From: Gammaproteobacteria bacterium
GTDB taxonomy: Bacteria > Pseudomonadota > Gammaproteobacteria > UBA6429 > Thiohalophilaceae
NCBI GenBank assembly: GCA_030594815.1
Contig: JAUVEN010000002.1
Coordinates: 1-64,000, forward strand
DNA length: 64,000 nucleotides
Direction of reading: 5' to 3'
Below are positions 46,483 to 55,854 of the stretch, piece after piece. The translations under genes were made by a program, and so were the position numbers. The notes beneath the pieces are model-generated. The model was not told the origin of the DNA. It ran no database searches and saw only the letters and a list, made by a program, of their open reading frames with translations. Positions within the stretch are counted from its first letter, which is position 1. Every line of letters starts with the position of its first letter.

Positions 46483-46938
46483 TTATTTAAAGTGTTGGCT
46501 GCGACGACGATGTAACCTTCGTCCATCACCCGGGTTATCTTCTCTTTCGACACATCGTTGAAAGGCAGGAAGATGGTTTTCTTTTGAAGCTCTTTGTAAT
46601 TGTATGAGTACCTCTTGAACATCCGGGTATTCTATTGTTGATTCAAGTAACCTGTTATACATTTCAGCATTTTCGATTTCAGCTTCAACTCCTACGCGAC
46701 AAGCTTCAAGTATCGATGAGGGTAATTCTATACGTGACTCCCAATCATCTTCGGGCACAGTGACATCATATTTTTCAAACAGCGGTAATAATGCTTCGAT
46801 ATGCCGACTTTCGGCTTCTACGATATTGATGAAGGGCCGTATTTCACCAAACTGGCTTATAACAAGACGATATGTTGCTCGTGCTTTGTATTCATCATTG
46901 ATCGCTTCTATAAGAACATTACTTAATATCTCTGACAT
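46483..46938 (-). CDS. Ferritin-like protein (DUF2202-like)
   Basis: The 151-residue helical protein has two repeated carboxylate/His helices, DEYKARATY plus ESRHIEALL and AEIENAEMY plus ASKENHLPAFQR, the arrangement of a di-iron four-helix bundle. The N-terminal AINDEYKARATY pattern recalls DUF2202 proteins. The C-terminal tail is short and basic (GRRLHRRRSQHF). The ribosome leader GAGAGAATAATGTC is the same as that of the next ferritin-like gene upstream. A ferroxidase or iron-binding role is likely. Confidence 0.7.
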   Translation of the reverse strand: MSEILSNVLIEAINDEYKARATYRLVISQFGEIRPFINIVEAESRHIEALLPLFEKYDVTVPEDDWESRIELPSSILEACRVGVEAEIENAEMYNRLLESTIEYPDVQEVLIQLQRASKENHLPAFQRCVEREDNPGDGRRLHRRRSQHFK

Positions 46939-46965
46939 TATTCTCTCTCGTAAAATAGGCCTTGC

Positions 46966-47253
46966 CTATTTATGTGCGATTGGCTTTTCAGTAAACAGAT
47001 AATCTTTTAATTCTTTATCCATAGCTGGATCTTTTCTTCGTATCCATTCTAAAACCATGGCGGCATGTTCTTTTTCTTCATCACGGTTGTGTGCAAGTAT
47101 TGCTCTTAGTTCATCATCTTTACATGCATCAACTCTTTGGTTGTACCAATCAACTGCTTCTAATTCTTCCATTAATGAAGTAATAGCTCGATGCATGTCT
47201 CGTGTTTCATCAGAAAGTTCTTCAAGGGGTTCGTGGTAACCTTCGTTTGACAT
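46966..47253 (-). CDS. Encapsulated-ferritin (EncFtn) homologue without targeting tail
   Basis: The 95 residues align without gaps to what I recall of Rhodospirillum rubrum EncFtn: HEPLEELSDETRDMHRAI, then MEELEAVDWYNQRVDA, then LAHNRDEEKEHAAM. The di-iron ligands correspond to Glu30, Glu60 and His63, the entry site to Glu29 and Glu32, and Trp36 is kept. EncFtn normally ends in a short peptide that directs it into an encapsulin shell; here the protein stops at FTEKPIAHK and no shell gene is in the window. GGGAGAG precedes the ATG. It is in an operon with the DUF2202-like and ZIP genes. Confidence 0.85.
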   Translation of the reverse strand: MSNEGYHEPLEELSDETRDMHRAITSLMEELEAVDWYNQRVDACKDDELRAILAHNRDEEKEHAAMVLEWIRRKDPAMDKELKDYLFTEKPIAHK

Positions 47254-47369
47254 TATTCTCTCCCGTTAATTTATATTATTACTCTAATATTTAAGTGTAA
47301 CCGGCTGCCCCAAATAACATCACTTAGGGCAACTGGATTAAGAGGACTAGTAAAAATTACTTTAGCCTA

Positions 47370-48029
47370 TTACAGATCTTTTTTACAGAAGTACCAGTCT
47401 GTACACTCATAGTCTTCGTTCATACGAGCTTCCGCGGCATTAGCATCTTGAGGCGGAGGAACGATTACCTTCTCACCTGGTTGCCAGCCTTCTGGTGTTG
47501 CAATCTTATGCTCATCTGATGCCTGTAATGCTTTAATAATACGCAAGAACTCAGGGATTGAACGTCCATTGGTCATTGGATAGTAAACCATTGCTCTTAA
47601 TACACCATTTGGATCAATAATGAATGTTGAGCGAACAGCTGACGTATCCGCTGCACCTGGATGAATCATGCCGTATGATTTCGCCACTGACATTGATAAA
47701 TCTTCAATAATAGGAAATTTAATGTCCACACCAAATTTCTCTTTTATATTTCGTACCCATGCTACATGGCTGTAAAGGCTATCAATAGATAAACCTAGCA
47801 AGTCTGCGCCAACAGCCAAAAACTCTTCATGGTACTTAGCAAAAGCCATGAATTCTGTTGTACAAACAGGCGTAAAATCTGCTGGGTGTGAAAATAAAAC
47901 AAGCCATCTGCCTTTATAGTCAGATAGTTTTTTAACACCATGCGTTGTTTTTGCCTCAAAAGAAGGGGCAGGTTTATTCAATTGTGGGAACGTGATTGTT
48001 GCTGCTTCGATGTTTTCCATTTTACTCAC
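47370..48029 (-). CDS. Peroxiredoxin, Prx6/AhpC-TSA type (copy B)
   Basis: It is nearly identical to copy A, with the same active site HPADFTPVCTTEF and C-terminal CTDWYFC. The DNA differs more than the protein, so the duplication is not very recent and selection has kept both. It stands upstream of the ferritin-like genes, and a hairpin near 47295-47340 separates them from it only on the far side, so partial cotranscription is possible. Its promoter has an OxyR-like site at 48076-48101. Confidence 0.93.
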   Translation of the reverse strand: MSKMENIEAATITFPQLNKPAPSFEAKTTHGVKKLSDYKGRWLVLFSHPADFTPVCTTEFMAFAKYHEEFLAVGADLLGLSIDSLYSHVAWVRNIKEKFGVDIKFPIIEDLSMSVAKSYGMIHPGAADTSAVRSTFIIDPNGVLRAMVYYPMTNGRSIPEFLRIIKALQASDEHKIATPEGWQPGEKVIVPPPQDANAAEARMNEDYECTDWYFCKKDL

Positions 48030-48075
48030 CTTTAGAGTTAACTATTTCGATGAGTCAATATTAGCCAATGTATTT

Positions 48076-48101
48076 TGATTGTTATAATCGTTTGATTCTA
48101 T
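48076..48101 (-). promoter_or_regulatory. OxyR-like site upstream of peroxiredoxin B
   Basis: The same ATAG-N7-CGAT-N7-ATCA pattern as at 44108-44133 occurs at the same distance (47 bases) from the start codon, while much of the surrounding sequence has diverged. Conservation across the duplicates supports function. Confidence 0.5.
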
Positions 48102-48243
48102 ATTATTGATAGGCGTTAACTATCAGTGAAATTCTTAAGTTTCTATCGATATAAATGACATTGTTTTGTTACAAATTTAAGTTTTATAAAAATAAAAATT
48201 ATGTTTTCAATGATGCCTGTTTCGTATTTTTTCCTTTGGGTGT

Positions 48244-48331
48244 GCTAACGCGCTGCTCACCGGAAACCAAAAGTAGAGCGCCTTTTTTTAAAAGTCCCAG
48301 CGAGTGGTAGCGAGCGATCTTGACTTGCTTG
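48244..48331 (-). other. attC site interrupted by an IS element (main part)
   Basis: On the minus strand this ends GAGCAGCGCGTTAGC, a standard attC right core. The stem region contains GGGACTTTTAAAAAAAGGCGC, like the neighbouring attC at 50027-50111, and the other side starts CAAGCAAGTCAAGATCG. The missing outer core GCCTAACAAGC lies beyond the insertion at 49501-49513. Joining the two gives a complete attC. Confidence 0.65.
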
Positions 48332-49469
<1,138 letters not shown>

Positions 49470-49505
49470 TGGACTAATTAACGGGGTTGACACCACAGTC
49501 GCTTG

Positions 49506-50003
49506 TTAGGCGATAATTTCATAATAAAGCATGAATGTTGCACCAATACCAAGCCCAAACGCTATATGTGAAATAATAGGCGAAATTATAGGTTTAGAGC
49601 CAGCAGGAGCTTTAGTTCCAAACATACCCCAGCCAAAAGAAGGCATTAAAATAAACCAAGGAAAAACACCAGTAAGAAGACCAAAAATAGAACTAAGCAA
49701 TAAATGATTAGATATTGTTTCAAACCCAATAATAATAAGGAATACAGGATATAAAAGAGCTACGGCACCACCACCAACTATAAAATGAAAAAGTAGACCA
49801 ATACGAGCTTCATTATTTATTGGTTTTGTTTTAGCAATATCTTTATGCATAAAAACACCACCAAGTATTCCATAAAACCAACGCCCTATATATGCGCCTT
49901 TAACTCCACTGCTAATGCCATGTTTAGACAATTGTACTTCGGTAATATCCATAAATACTGAACCTGATATTCCACCGATGAATGCTACTAACCAAATTTC
50001 CAA
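49506..50003 (-). CDS. DUF2938-like membrane protein (cassette gene)
   Basis: The 165-residue protein has about five helices and the motifs GSVFMDITEVQL, YIGRWFYGILGGVF, FPWFILMPSFGWGMFG and SHIAFGLGIG, which I recall from DUF2938 proteins of unknown role. It lies between two attC sites in the orientation expected for an integron cassette; its stop codon is next to the attC core GCCTAAC, now split by the IS element. Confidence 0.65.
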   Translation of the reverse strand: MEIWLVAFIGGISGSVFMDITEVQLSKHGISSGVKGAYIGRWFYGILGGVFMHKDIAKTKPINNEARIGLLFHFIVGGGAVALLYPVFLIIIGFETISNHLLLSSIFGLLTGVFPWFILMPSFGWGMFGTKAPAGSKPIISPIISHIAFGLGIGATFMLYYEIIA

Positions 50004-50026
50004 TTACTTACTCCAATTTTTTTATA

Positions 50027-50111
50027 GCCTAACGTTATGGTTAAGCGGGTTTTTAAAAGAGAAGCGAGAGCGCCTCTTTTAAAAAGTCCGATTTGAACGT
50101 CTTGTTAGGGC
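50027..50111 (-). other. attC recombination site
   Basis: On the minus strand it reads GCCCTAACAAGACGTTCAAA, then a long stem (CTTTTTAAAAGAG with its complement CTCTTTTAAAAAC), then CCGCTTAACCATAACGTTAGGC. Both outer cores fit RYYYAAC/GTTRRRY with at most one mismatch, and one inner box carries the unpaired extra base typical of attC. It contains the brnA stop codon, as is common for cassettes. Confidence 0.82.
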
Positions 50112-50329
50112 TTTGAATTCCATGAGATATCAACTTTTCTATGGTGGGAAACACAGTCTCTAAGATATAAATTAATTAAACTTTGGTAAGGAACACCAGA
50201 GTCTTTAGCCATGCCTTTGAAGTAATCAATAACATCTTCGCTTAAACGAATAGTTACTGGCTTTTTAAGTTTAGATGCGTAAGGATTTTTACGCGATTTC
50301 ATATTAGATAAGTCATATTCTTTTTTCAT
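50105..50329 (-). CDS. brnA: BrnA-family antitoxin
   Basis: The 74-residue protein has a basic N-terminus (KSRKNPYASKLKKPVTIRLS) followed by a ribbon-helix-helix DNA-binding motif (EDVIDYFKGMAKDSGVPYQSL). RHH antitoxins of this type neutralise BrnT and repress their own operon. It starts inside the end of brnT (ATGA overlap), giving coupled translation. The stop lies inside the attC. Confidence 0.82.
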   Translation of the reverse strand: MKKEYDLSNMKSRKNPYASKLKKPVTIRLSEDVIDYFKGMAKDSGVPYQSLINLYLRDCVSHHRKVDISWNSKP

Positions 50330-50613
50330 AATGAGCCACCTTTATATAGCTTACTTTCATTTTTTGTTGCTTTACGAGCAGATATGATTCGAATTATATT
50401 TCCTTCTTCTTTTTCGCAGTGACACACAAGTAATAATTTAGATTCGTTACTAAGGCCAAGCATGAGAAAGCGATCTTCTATTTCGGAATTTTCTTCATCA
50501 TAGAATTGAACGGCAAAATCATCATAAAACACCGATTGGGCTTCTTCGAAAGAAACATCATGTTTCTTTTTATTTGATATTGCTTTGGTTGGATTCCATT
50601 CGAACTCAATCAT
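50326..50613 (-). CDS. brnT: BrnT-family toxin (ribonuclease)
   Basis: The 95-residue protein begins FEWNPTKAISNKKKHDVSFEEA, the BrnT signature (FEWDxxKxxxNxxKHGVSFEEA), and has RFLMLGLSN, then IIRIISARKATKNE with the catalytic Arg region. BrnT is a RelE-like RNase that arrests growth. The start ATG is inside a palindrome and has no Shine-Dalgarno, so translation may be leaderless. The pair probably stabilises the cassette array. Confidence 0.85.
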   Translation of the reverse strand: MIEFEWNPTKAISNKKKHDVSFEEAQSVFYDDFAVQFYDEENSEIEDRFLMLGLSNESKLLLVCHCEKEEGNIIRIISARKATKNESKLYKGGSL

Positions 50614-50635
50614 ATGTACATTGTATGTACATATG
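50611..50635. promoter_or_regulatory. Palindromic operator at the brnT start
   Basis: Perfect 10-bp arms CATATGTACA and TGTACATATG flank TTGTA. The left end is the brnT start codon on the complementary strand. This is the expected location for the RHH antitoxin to bind and repress the toxin-antitoxin operon. Confidence 0.65.
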
Positions 50636-50653
50636 CGGATTTGTCAAGTTGAA

Positions 50654-50730
50654 GCCCTAACAGTTATTTAGGCAGATTCTGTCTTTTACCTTATTAGACA
50701 GAATCTGCCTATTGTTTTATTAATGGTTAG
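50654..50730 (-). other. attC-like site upstream of brnT
   Basis: A perfect 15-bp inverted repeat (AGGCAGATTCTGTCT / AGACAGAATCTGCCT) is flanked by GCCCTAAC at 50654 and GGTTAG at 50725-50730, in the geometry of an attC. On the minus strand it ends AACTGTTAGGGC, a good core. The distal core (CTAACC) is poorer. It would mark the outer edge of the brnT-brnA cassette. Confidence 0.5.
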
Positions 50731-50815
50731 TAAATATGTTCGTTTTTGTAAATAAAATCAATTACATATCAAGTAAATTTATATTCTTAACAACATAAAA
50801 AGCAGAACACTCTAT

Positions 50816-51736
50816 TTATATTAGGCTTTCAATCACATCATTCCAAGCTGTTTTAATATTATCTAAGTTATAACCTCCGCCCCCCATTGCAAGTAATTTT
50901 CTTTCACAATGTTTGTTTGCTAATAATACTAATCGAGAAGTTACGAAGGCATGAAAACCAGAAGTAAGATTAAGCTGGGTAATAGGATCACCGGCTAAAC
51001 TGTCTGCACCACATTGTAATAAAATAAATTCAGGTTTAAATTTGTCTATAAAAGCTTCGGTATTTTTCCAAAGTGCTTTTGCCATTTCGTCGGTGCTGTT
51101 TGGTGGTAAGGGGATATTAAGTTTTGTACCTATAGCTTTACCTTTTCCTGTTTCATTTATAAAACCGGTGCCAGGGTAAAGAGTGGTTCCGTCTTGATGA
51201 AAGTCAACAAAACAAAGAACAGGATCTTCTTCAAACTCATAAAACACACCATCGCCATGATGGGCATCAATATCAATGTAGGCGATACGTTGCAGGTTAT
51301 ATCCTTTACGTAAATACTCGATTGCTATGCCGCAGTCATTAAATACACAAAATCCGGCAGCACTTTCGCGTGTGGCATGGTGTAAACCAGCTATTGGTGT
51401 GAAGGCAAAGTGGCAGTCGCCCTTCATAATAAGATCAATTGCTTTGAGAGTGGTTCCTACAACGGTGCGGGCAGGTTCATAGATTCCCTTGATTGCAGGA
51501 GTGTCTCCACAGTCGAGATAGCCTTCACCTTTTTCAGAAAGTGTTTTAACTTTATCAATGTAGTCCTGGGTATGAAATAACGCGAGTTGCTCTTCGGTTG
51601 CTTGTTGTGGATTAGATAAAATAACTTTTTTATTTAAACCCCGCTGTTCAAATTCTTTTTTAAATGCCCAGTATCGTTTTGGGCCAAAGGGATGTTGTTC
51701 GCCAAAGTGATAGTCAGCAAGTTCATCGCCAAACAT
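50816..51736 (-). CDS. Histone-deacetylase-family hydrolase (AcuC/HdaH-like)
   Basis: A zinc amidohydrolase of the arginase/deacetylase superfamily: GLHHATRESAAGFCVFND, the metal motif IDIDAHHGDGVFYEF, and LLQCGADSLAGDP plus AMGGGGYNL at the C-terminus. Bacterial members deacetylate acetyl-lysine proteins or small acetylated amines; the substrate is open. The first residue is taken at the ATG 51736, but the open frame continues upstream without ATG, so the start is uncertain. It is divergent from bioD. Confidence 0.85.
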   Translation of the reverse strand: MFGDELADYHFGEQHPFGPKRYWAFKKEFEQRGLNKKVILSNPQQATEEQLALFHTQDYIDKVKTLSEKGEGYLDCGDTPAIKGIYEPARTVVGTTLKAIDLIMKGDCHFAFTPIAGLHHATRESAAGFCVFNDCGIAIEYLRKGYNLQRIAYIDIDAHHGDGVFYEFEEDPVLCFVDFHQDGTTLYPGTGFINETGKGKAIGTKLNIPLPPNSTDEMAKALWKNTEAFIDKFKPEFILLQCGADSLAGDPITQLNLTSGFHAFVTSRLVLLANKHCERKLLAMGGGGYNLDNIKTAWNDVIESLI

Positions 51737-51858
51737 AACGCAGAGTTGTTTTTCCTGATGGTTGATTTTTAATGCCCTTATGGTTATGGAGGGTGCTTGG
51801 GATATCGCTTTAATGTTATTATCATAGACTATATTTAAACTTTTACGTTGAGATTTTA

Positions 51859-52557
51859 ATGTCTGGATTTTTTATTACAGGTACGGATACTGAAATTGGC
51901 AAGACCTTTGTGAGTTCTTTGCTTATTAAACTTCTTGTTGAAGAAGGCCTGCAAGTAACGGGTATGAAGCCTATTGCAAGTGGTGCAAAGATTGTTGATG
52001 GTGTTTTAAAAAATGAAGATGCTTTATCTTTAATTCAGGCATCCAATGTTAGTTCTGATTATAAAAATATTAACCCTTATGTTTTTGAACCGCCTGTTTC
52101 ACCTCACCTTGCAGCAGAACAAGCGGGTGTTGAAATTAATATTGATGATATTCAAAAACATTTTTCTAGGTTACAAGAAATTTCAGATGTAGTTATTGTT
52201 GAGGGTGTTGGTGGCTGGTACGCACCAATCAGCTGTCACACGACGGTAGCAGACTTAGCCGAGATATTAGGGTTACCTGTTATATTAGTAGTGGGTTTAC
52301 GCCTGGGTTGTTTAAATCATGCTTTGTTAACTGCGCAAGCGCTTCGACAATCGGGTATACCCATTGCCGGTTGGATTGCAAATCATGTCGATAACGCGTT
52401 TTCTTCTGCCGATAAAAATATTTCAACATTAAAACATTATCTTAATGATATTCCTTTCCTTGGTTCTGTTCCCTTCCAATCAAATCAAAGTGATCATTGC
52501 AGCATGCACCATATAAATAAGAAAAGTCTAATCAATAGACTTAGTATAAAAAAGTAA
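51859..52557 (+). CDS. bioD: Dethiobiotin synthetase
   Basis: ATP-dependent carboxylation of 7,8-diaminononanoate is the reaction. The P-loop is GTDTEIGKTFVSSLL at residues 7-21; MKPIASGA, VIVEGVGGWYAPI and GWIANHV follow. It lies about 8.5 kb from the bioBFHC block; bioA is not in the window. Confidence 0.93.
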   Translation: MSGFFITGTDTEIGKTFVSSLLIKLLVEEGLQVTGMKPIASGAKIVDGVLKNEDALSLIQASNVSSDYKNINPYVFEPPVSPHLAAEQAGVEINIDDIQKHFSRLQEISDVVIVEGVGGWYAPISCHTTVADLAEILGLPVILVVGLRLGCLNHALLTAQALRQSGIPIAGWIANHVDNAFSSADKNISTLKHYLNDIPFLGSVPFQSNQSDHCSMHHINKKSLINRLSIKK

Positions 52558-52910
52558 TTGTACTATTCTCCATAATTTTATATGGTTATAGCTAAAGAAA
52601 AAGTGCGTTTAAAGCTGTAATAATAGAGCTAAAGAAAATAATTATATTCTAATATTCTTTTATATCTGTTTGTTATAAGGTCATTTTATCTTTTGTATTG
52701 CGGTGCATAGCAGAGATGTTTTAGGATGCACCCGATAAACTTTTTACATAAAGTTACTTATGTAAATTTTTACATAAATATAATAATAAAAAAAGAATTT
52801 CCTGTGTTTGTTTTAAATAAAAGCAATAAATTAAAACAAGCATAGTTAATAAAATAAATATAAAAATTAAATATCACTTTTGTAAGTATCCTAACCTGAG
52901 AGGTAAAGGT
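52558..52910 (+). promoter_or_regulatory. AT-rich control region upstream of the cox operon with TTTACATAA repeats
   Basis: No gene is supported in these 353 bases. At 52743-52766 a perfect 9-bp inverted repeat TTTACATAA / TTATGTAAA is separated by 6 bases, and a third TTTACATAA lies at 52769-52777. This looks like a regulator-binding cluster for the cytochrome oxidase operon. GAGAGGTAAAGGT before 52911 is the coxB ribosome site. Confidence 0.4.
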
Positions 52911-54074
52911 ATGTCGGTAAGCAAAGTAACCAAAAAGTTGGGCAGGTTATTATTGACTGCGTTTCTATTTGGGCCAGCAATGGCATTTGCAGAATACTCC
53001 ACACTGAACATGACGGAGAGTGTGTCTAATGTAGGTCAACAAATGTATGACCTTCATATGCTCGTTCTCTGGATTTGTGTTGTCGCGGGTGTTCTTGTAT
53101 TCGGTGTAATCATATGGTCAATCATATTCCACCGTAAATCCAAGGGAGCAAAACCTGCTCACTTTCATGAAAACACAACAATTGAAGTGGTTTGGACATC
53201 AATCCCTTTAATTATCCTTGTTGCAATTGCAGTTCCTGCAACCAAAACATTATTAGAGTATGAAGACACCACAAACTCTGATCTGACGATTAAAGCGACA
53301 GGTTGGCAGTGGAAGTGGGAATACGATTACATCGACGATAAAGTGGGTGATTCAAAAGGTATTCGTTTCTTCAGCTCTTTATCTAAAGAAAGTAATGATG
53401 CTCGCCAATTAGGTGCAAATAAAGAGTTTCCTGAACACTACTTATTAGATGTGGATAAACGCATTGTTGTTCCTGTTGGTAAAAAAGTGCGAATTCTTAC
53501 GACAGCATCTGATGTTATTCACTCATGGTGGGTTCCTGAACTTGCGATTAAACGCGATGCGATTCCAGGTTTCATTAATGAAAGCTGGTTCCAGGCAGAA
53601 AAAGAAGGTGTTTACCGCGGCCAGTGTGCTGAGCTTTGTGGTAAAGACCATGGTTTCATGCCTATCGTTGTTGAAGTGAAAAGTGTTGAAGGCTACAAAC
53701 AATGGGCATTAGCTGCAAAAGGTGATGCTTCTAAAGCCGCTGCTGCAGCCGCTGCTGCTTCAGGCAAAAGCTATACAAAAGCTGAGTTAATGGCGAAAGG
53801 TCAAGCGGTCTATAAGAAAAGTTGTTTCTTCTGTCATGGTGCTAACGGTGAAGGCACGGGTCCATTCCCTGCATTAGTTGGAAGCAAAATTATAACAGGT
53901 CCAGTTGCAGCTCATATTAATATTGTTGCCAATGGTAAGCCCAATACAGCTATGGCAGCTTTTGCCAAGCAGGGATTGTCCGCACTTGATATTGCAGCAG
54001 TTGTTACGTACGAACGTAATGCCTGGGGTAATAACATGGGCGACATTGTTCAACCATCACAAGTTTCACAATAG
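52911..54074 (+). CDS. coxB: Cytochrome c oxidase subunit II with fused cytochrome c domain
   Basis: A signal peptide (to MAFAEYS), two membrane helices, then the CuA domain with the binding loop CAELCGKDHGFM. An Ala-rich linker leads to a C-terminal cytochrome c domain with CFFCH (about residue 306) and a distal Met in NTAMAAF. This caa3-type arrangement carries its own electron-delivery haem. The protein is 387 residues and begins the cox/cta operon. Confidence 0.95.
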   Translation: MSVSKVTKKLGRLLLTAFLFGPAMAFAEYSTLNMTESVSNVGQQMYDLHMLVLWICVVAGVLVFGVIIWSIIFHRKSKGAKPAHFHENTTIEVVWTSIPLIILVAIAVPATKTLLEYEDTTNSDLTIKATGWQWKWEYDYIDDKVGDSKGIRFFSSLSKESNDARQLGANKEFPEHYLLDVDKRIVVPVGKKVRILTTASDVIHSWWVPELAIKRDAIPGFINESWFQAEKEGVYRGQCAELCGKDHGFMPIVVEVKSVEGYKQWALAAKGDASKAAAAAAAASGKSYTKAELMAKGQAVYKKSCFFCHGANGEGTGPFPALVGSKIITGPVAAHINIVANGKPNTAMAAFAKQGLSALDIAAVVTYERNAWGNNMGDIVQPSQVSQ

Positions 54075-54089
54075 GCGGAGGATAAAAAA

Positions 54090-55655
54090 ATGAGCGAACA
54101 TCACGCAGCGCCTACTGGTATCACACGTTGGTTGTTTACAACTAATCACAAAGATATTGGTACTTTATATTTATGGTTCTCTTTCATCATGCTGTTACTC
54201 GGCGGTTCCATGGCTATGGTTATCCGTTCGGAACTTATGTATCCAGGCATGCAGGTAGTAGATCCTAACTTCTTTAATATGATGACAACCATGCATGGTT
54301 TAATCATGGTATTCGGTGCCATCATGCCGGCCATGGTGGGTCTTGCTAACTGGTTAATTCCGATGATGATCGGTGCACCGGATATGGCATTGCCTCGTAT
54401 GAACAACTGGAGCTTCTGGATTCTTCCAGGCGCAGCTATTCTTTTAGTTGCACCAATGTTCATGGGTGGTGATTTCATGGCAGGTCAAGGTCCGGCTTTT
54501 GGTTGGACTTTTTATGAGCCACTCTCTGGTCAATACGGTAAATTAGCGTTCTTCGTCTTTGCTGTGCATCTGTTAGGTTTCTCATCCATCATGGGTTCTA
54601 TCAACATCATTGCAACGATTCTTAATATGCGTGCTCCTGGCATGACATTAATGAAAATGCCAATGTTTGTCTGGACATGGTTAATCACAGCATTCCTACT
54701 TATTGCGGTTATGCCTGTACTGGCTGGCGTAGTAACGATGATGTTGACGGATAAATACTTCGGTACATCGTTCTTTGATGCTGCTGGTGGTGGTGATCCG
54801 GTTATGTTCCAGCATGTATTCTGGTTCTTTGGTCATCCTGAAGTGTATATCATGATCTTACCCGCATTTGGTGTGGTCTCAATGATCATTCCAACGTTTG
54901 CACGTAAGAAACTCTTTGGTTATGCCTCAATGGTATATGCAACTGCAGCCATCGCATTCTTGTCATTCATCGTATGGGCACACCACATGTTTACTGTTGG
55001 TATGCCTGTCGCCGGTGAGTTGTACTTTATGTATGCAACGGTAATGATTGCGGTTCCAACAGCGGTTAAAGTCTTTAACTGGACAGCAACCATGTGGAAA
55101 GGCTCTATGACATTTGAAATTCCAATGTTATGGGCGATTGCATTTGTATTCATGTTCACCATTGGTGGTTTCACAGGTTTAATGCTTGGCCTTACTCCTG
55201 TTGATTTCCAATACCATGATACTTATTTCGTAGTAGCGCATTTCCATTATGTATTGGTAACCGGTTCATTGTTCGCAATCATTGCAGCATTCTATTACTG
55301 GGTACCCAAGTGGACAGGTAACATGTATCCACCACTACTAAGTAAAATTCATTTCTGGGCGTCTTTAATCTCAGTAAATGTATTGTTCTTCCCGCAACAC
55401 TTTATTGGACTCGCAGGTATGCCTCGTCGTATTCCTGATTACGCAGTTCAGTTTGCTGACTGGAATTACTGGTCATCAATTGGTGGTTTTGCATTCGGTC
55501 TTTCACAAATCCTGTTCCTGGTTATTGTTATCAAAACAATTAAGGGTGGAGAGAAAGCAACGGATCAAGTATGGGAAAGTGCAGAAGGTCTGGAATGGAC
55601 AATTCCTTCACCAGCGCCATACCATACATTTGCTACACCGCCGGAAGTAAAATAG
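54090..55655 (+). CDS. coxA: Cytochrome c oxidase subunit I
   Basis: Twelve helices with the haem a3/CuB ligands in HPEVYIMILPAFG (with the His-Tyr cross-link), AHHMFTVGMP and HFHYVLVTG. The motif GHPEVY contains the D-channel glutamate of type A1 oxidases. The length is 521 residues. It reduces O2 to water and pumps protons. It starts 16 bases after coxB. Confidence 0.97.
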   Translation: MSEHHAAPTGITRWLFTTNHKDIGTLYLWFSFIMLLLGGSMAMVIRSELMYPGMQVVDPNFFNMMTTMHGLIMVFGAIMPAMVGLANWLIPMMIGAPDMALPRMNNWSFWILPGAAILLVAPMFMGGDFMAGQGPAFGWTFYEPLSGQYGKLAFFVFAVHLLGFSSIMGSINIIATILNMRAPGMTLMKMPMFVWTWLITAFLLIAVMPVLAGVVTMMLTDKYFGTSFFDAAGGGDPVMFQHVFWFFGHPEVYIMILPAFGVVSMIIPTFARKKLFGYASMVYATAAIAFLSFIVWAHHMFTVGMPVAGELYFMYATVMIAVPTAVKVFNWTATMWKGSMTFEIPMLWAIAFVFMFTIGGFTGLMLGLTPVDFQYHDTYFVVAHFHYVLVTGSLFAIIAAFYYWVPKWTGNMYPPLLSKIHFWASLISVNVLFFPQHFIGLAGMPRRIPDYAVQFADWNYWSSIGGFAFGLSQILFLVIVIKTIKGGEKATDQVWESAEGLEWTIPSPAPYHTFATPPEVK

Positions 55656-55744
55656 TACAAGTTAAGTAATAACAGATTACTGCTTACTCAAATACTGAGT
55701 AAGCAGCTAATTTAAGTTATAGATTTAAATGAATAGAGAAAAAC

Positions 55745-55837
55745 GTGGATAAAAATAATAAAAAGGCTTTAACAATAATACTATTAGTTATCGCTGCAAT
55801 TAGTGTCTACGCATTTGTTTTTATTCAGCACATGTAA
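55745..55837 (+). CDS. Small cytochrome oxidase assembly-type protein, 30 aa
   Basis: A GTG start gives a 30-residue single-helix peptide (MDKNNKK followed by ALTIILLVIAAISVYAFVF). Very small single-helix proteins between coxA and ctaG are annotated in many proteobacteria as cytochrome oxidase small assembly protein. AGAGAAA lies upstream. Too short for most gene finders. Confidence 0.55.
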   Translation: MDKNNKKALTIILLVIAAISVYAFVFIQHM

Positions 55838-55854
55838 TGGGTTAATGGAGAGTG

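Noticed and set aside
47295-47345. Further attC downstream of peroxiredoxin B
   Set aside because: Only a short hairpin (TGCCC/GGGGCA) is present, with no outer core sequences; more likely a terminator.
54146-55174. Reverse open frames opposite coxA
   Set aside because: They mirror the codon pattern of coxA and have no supporting features.
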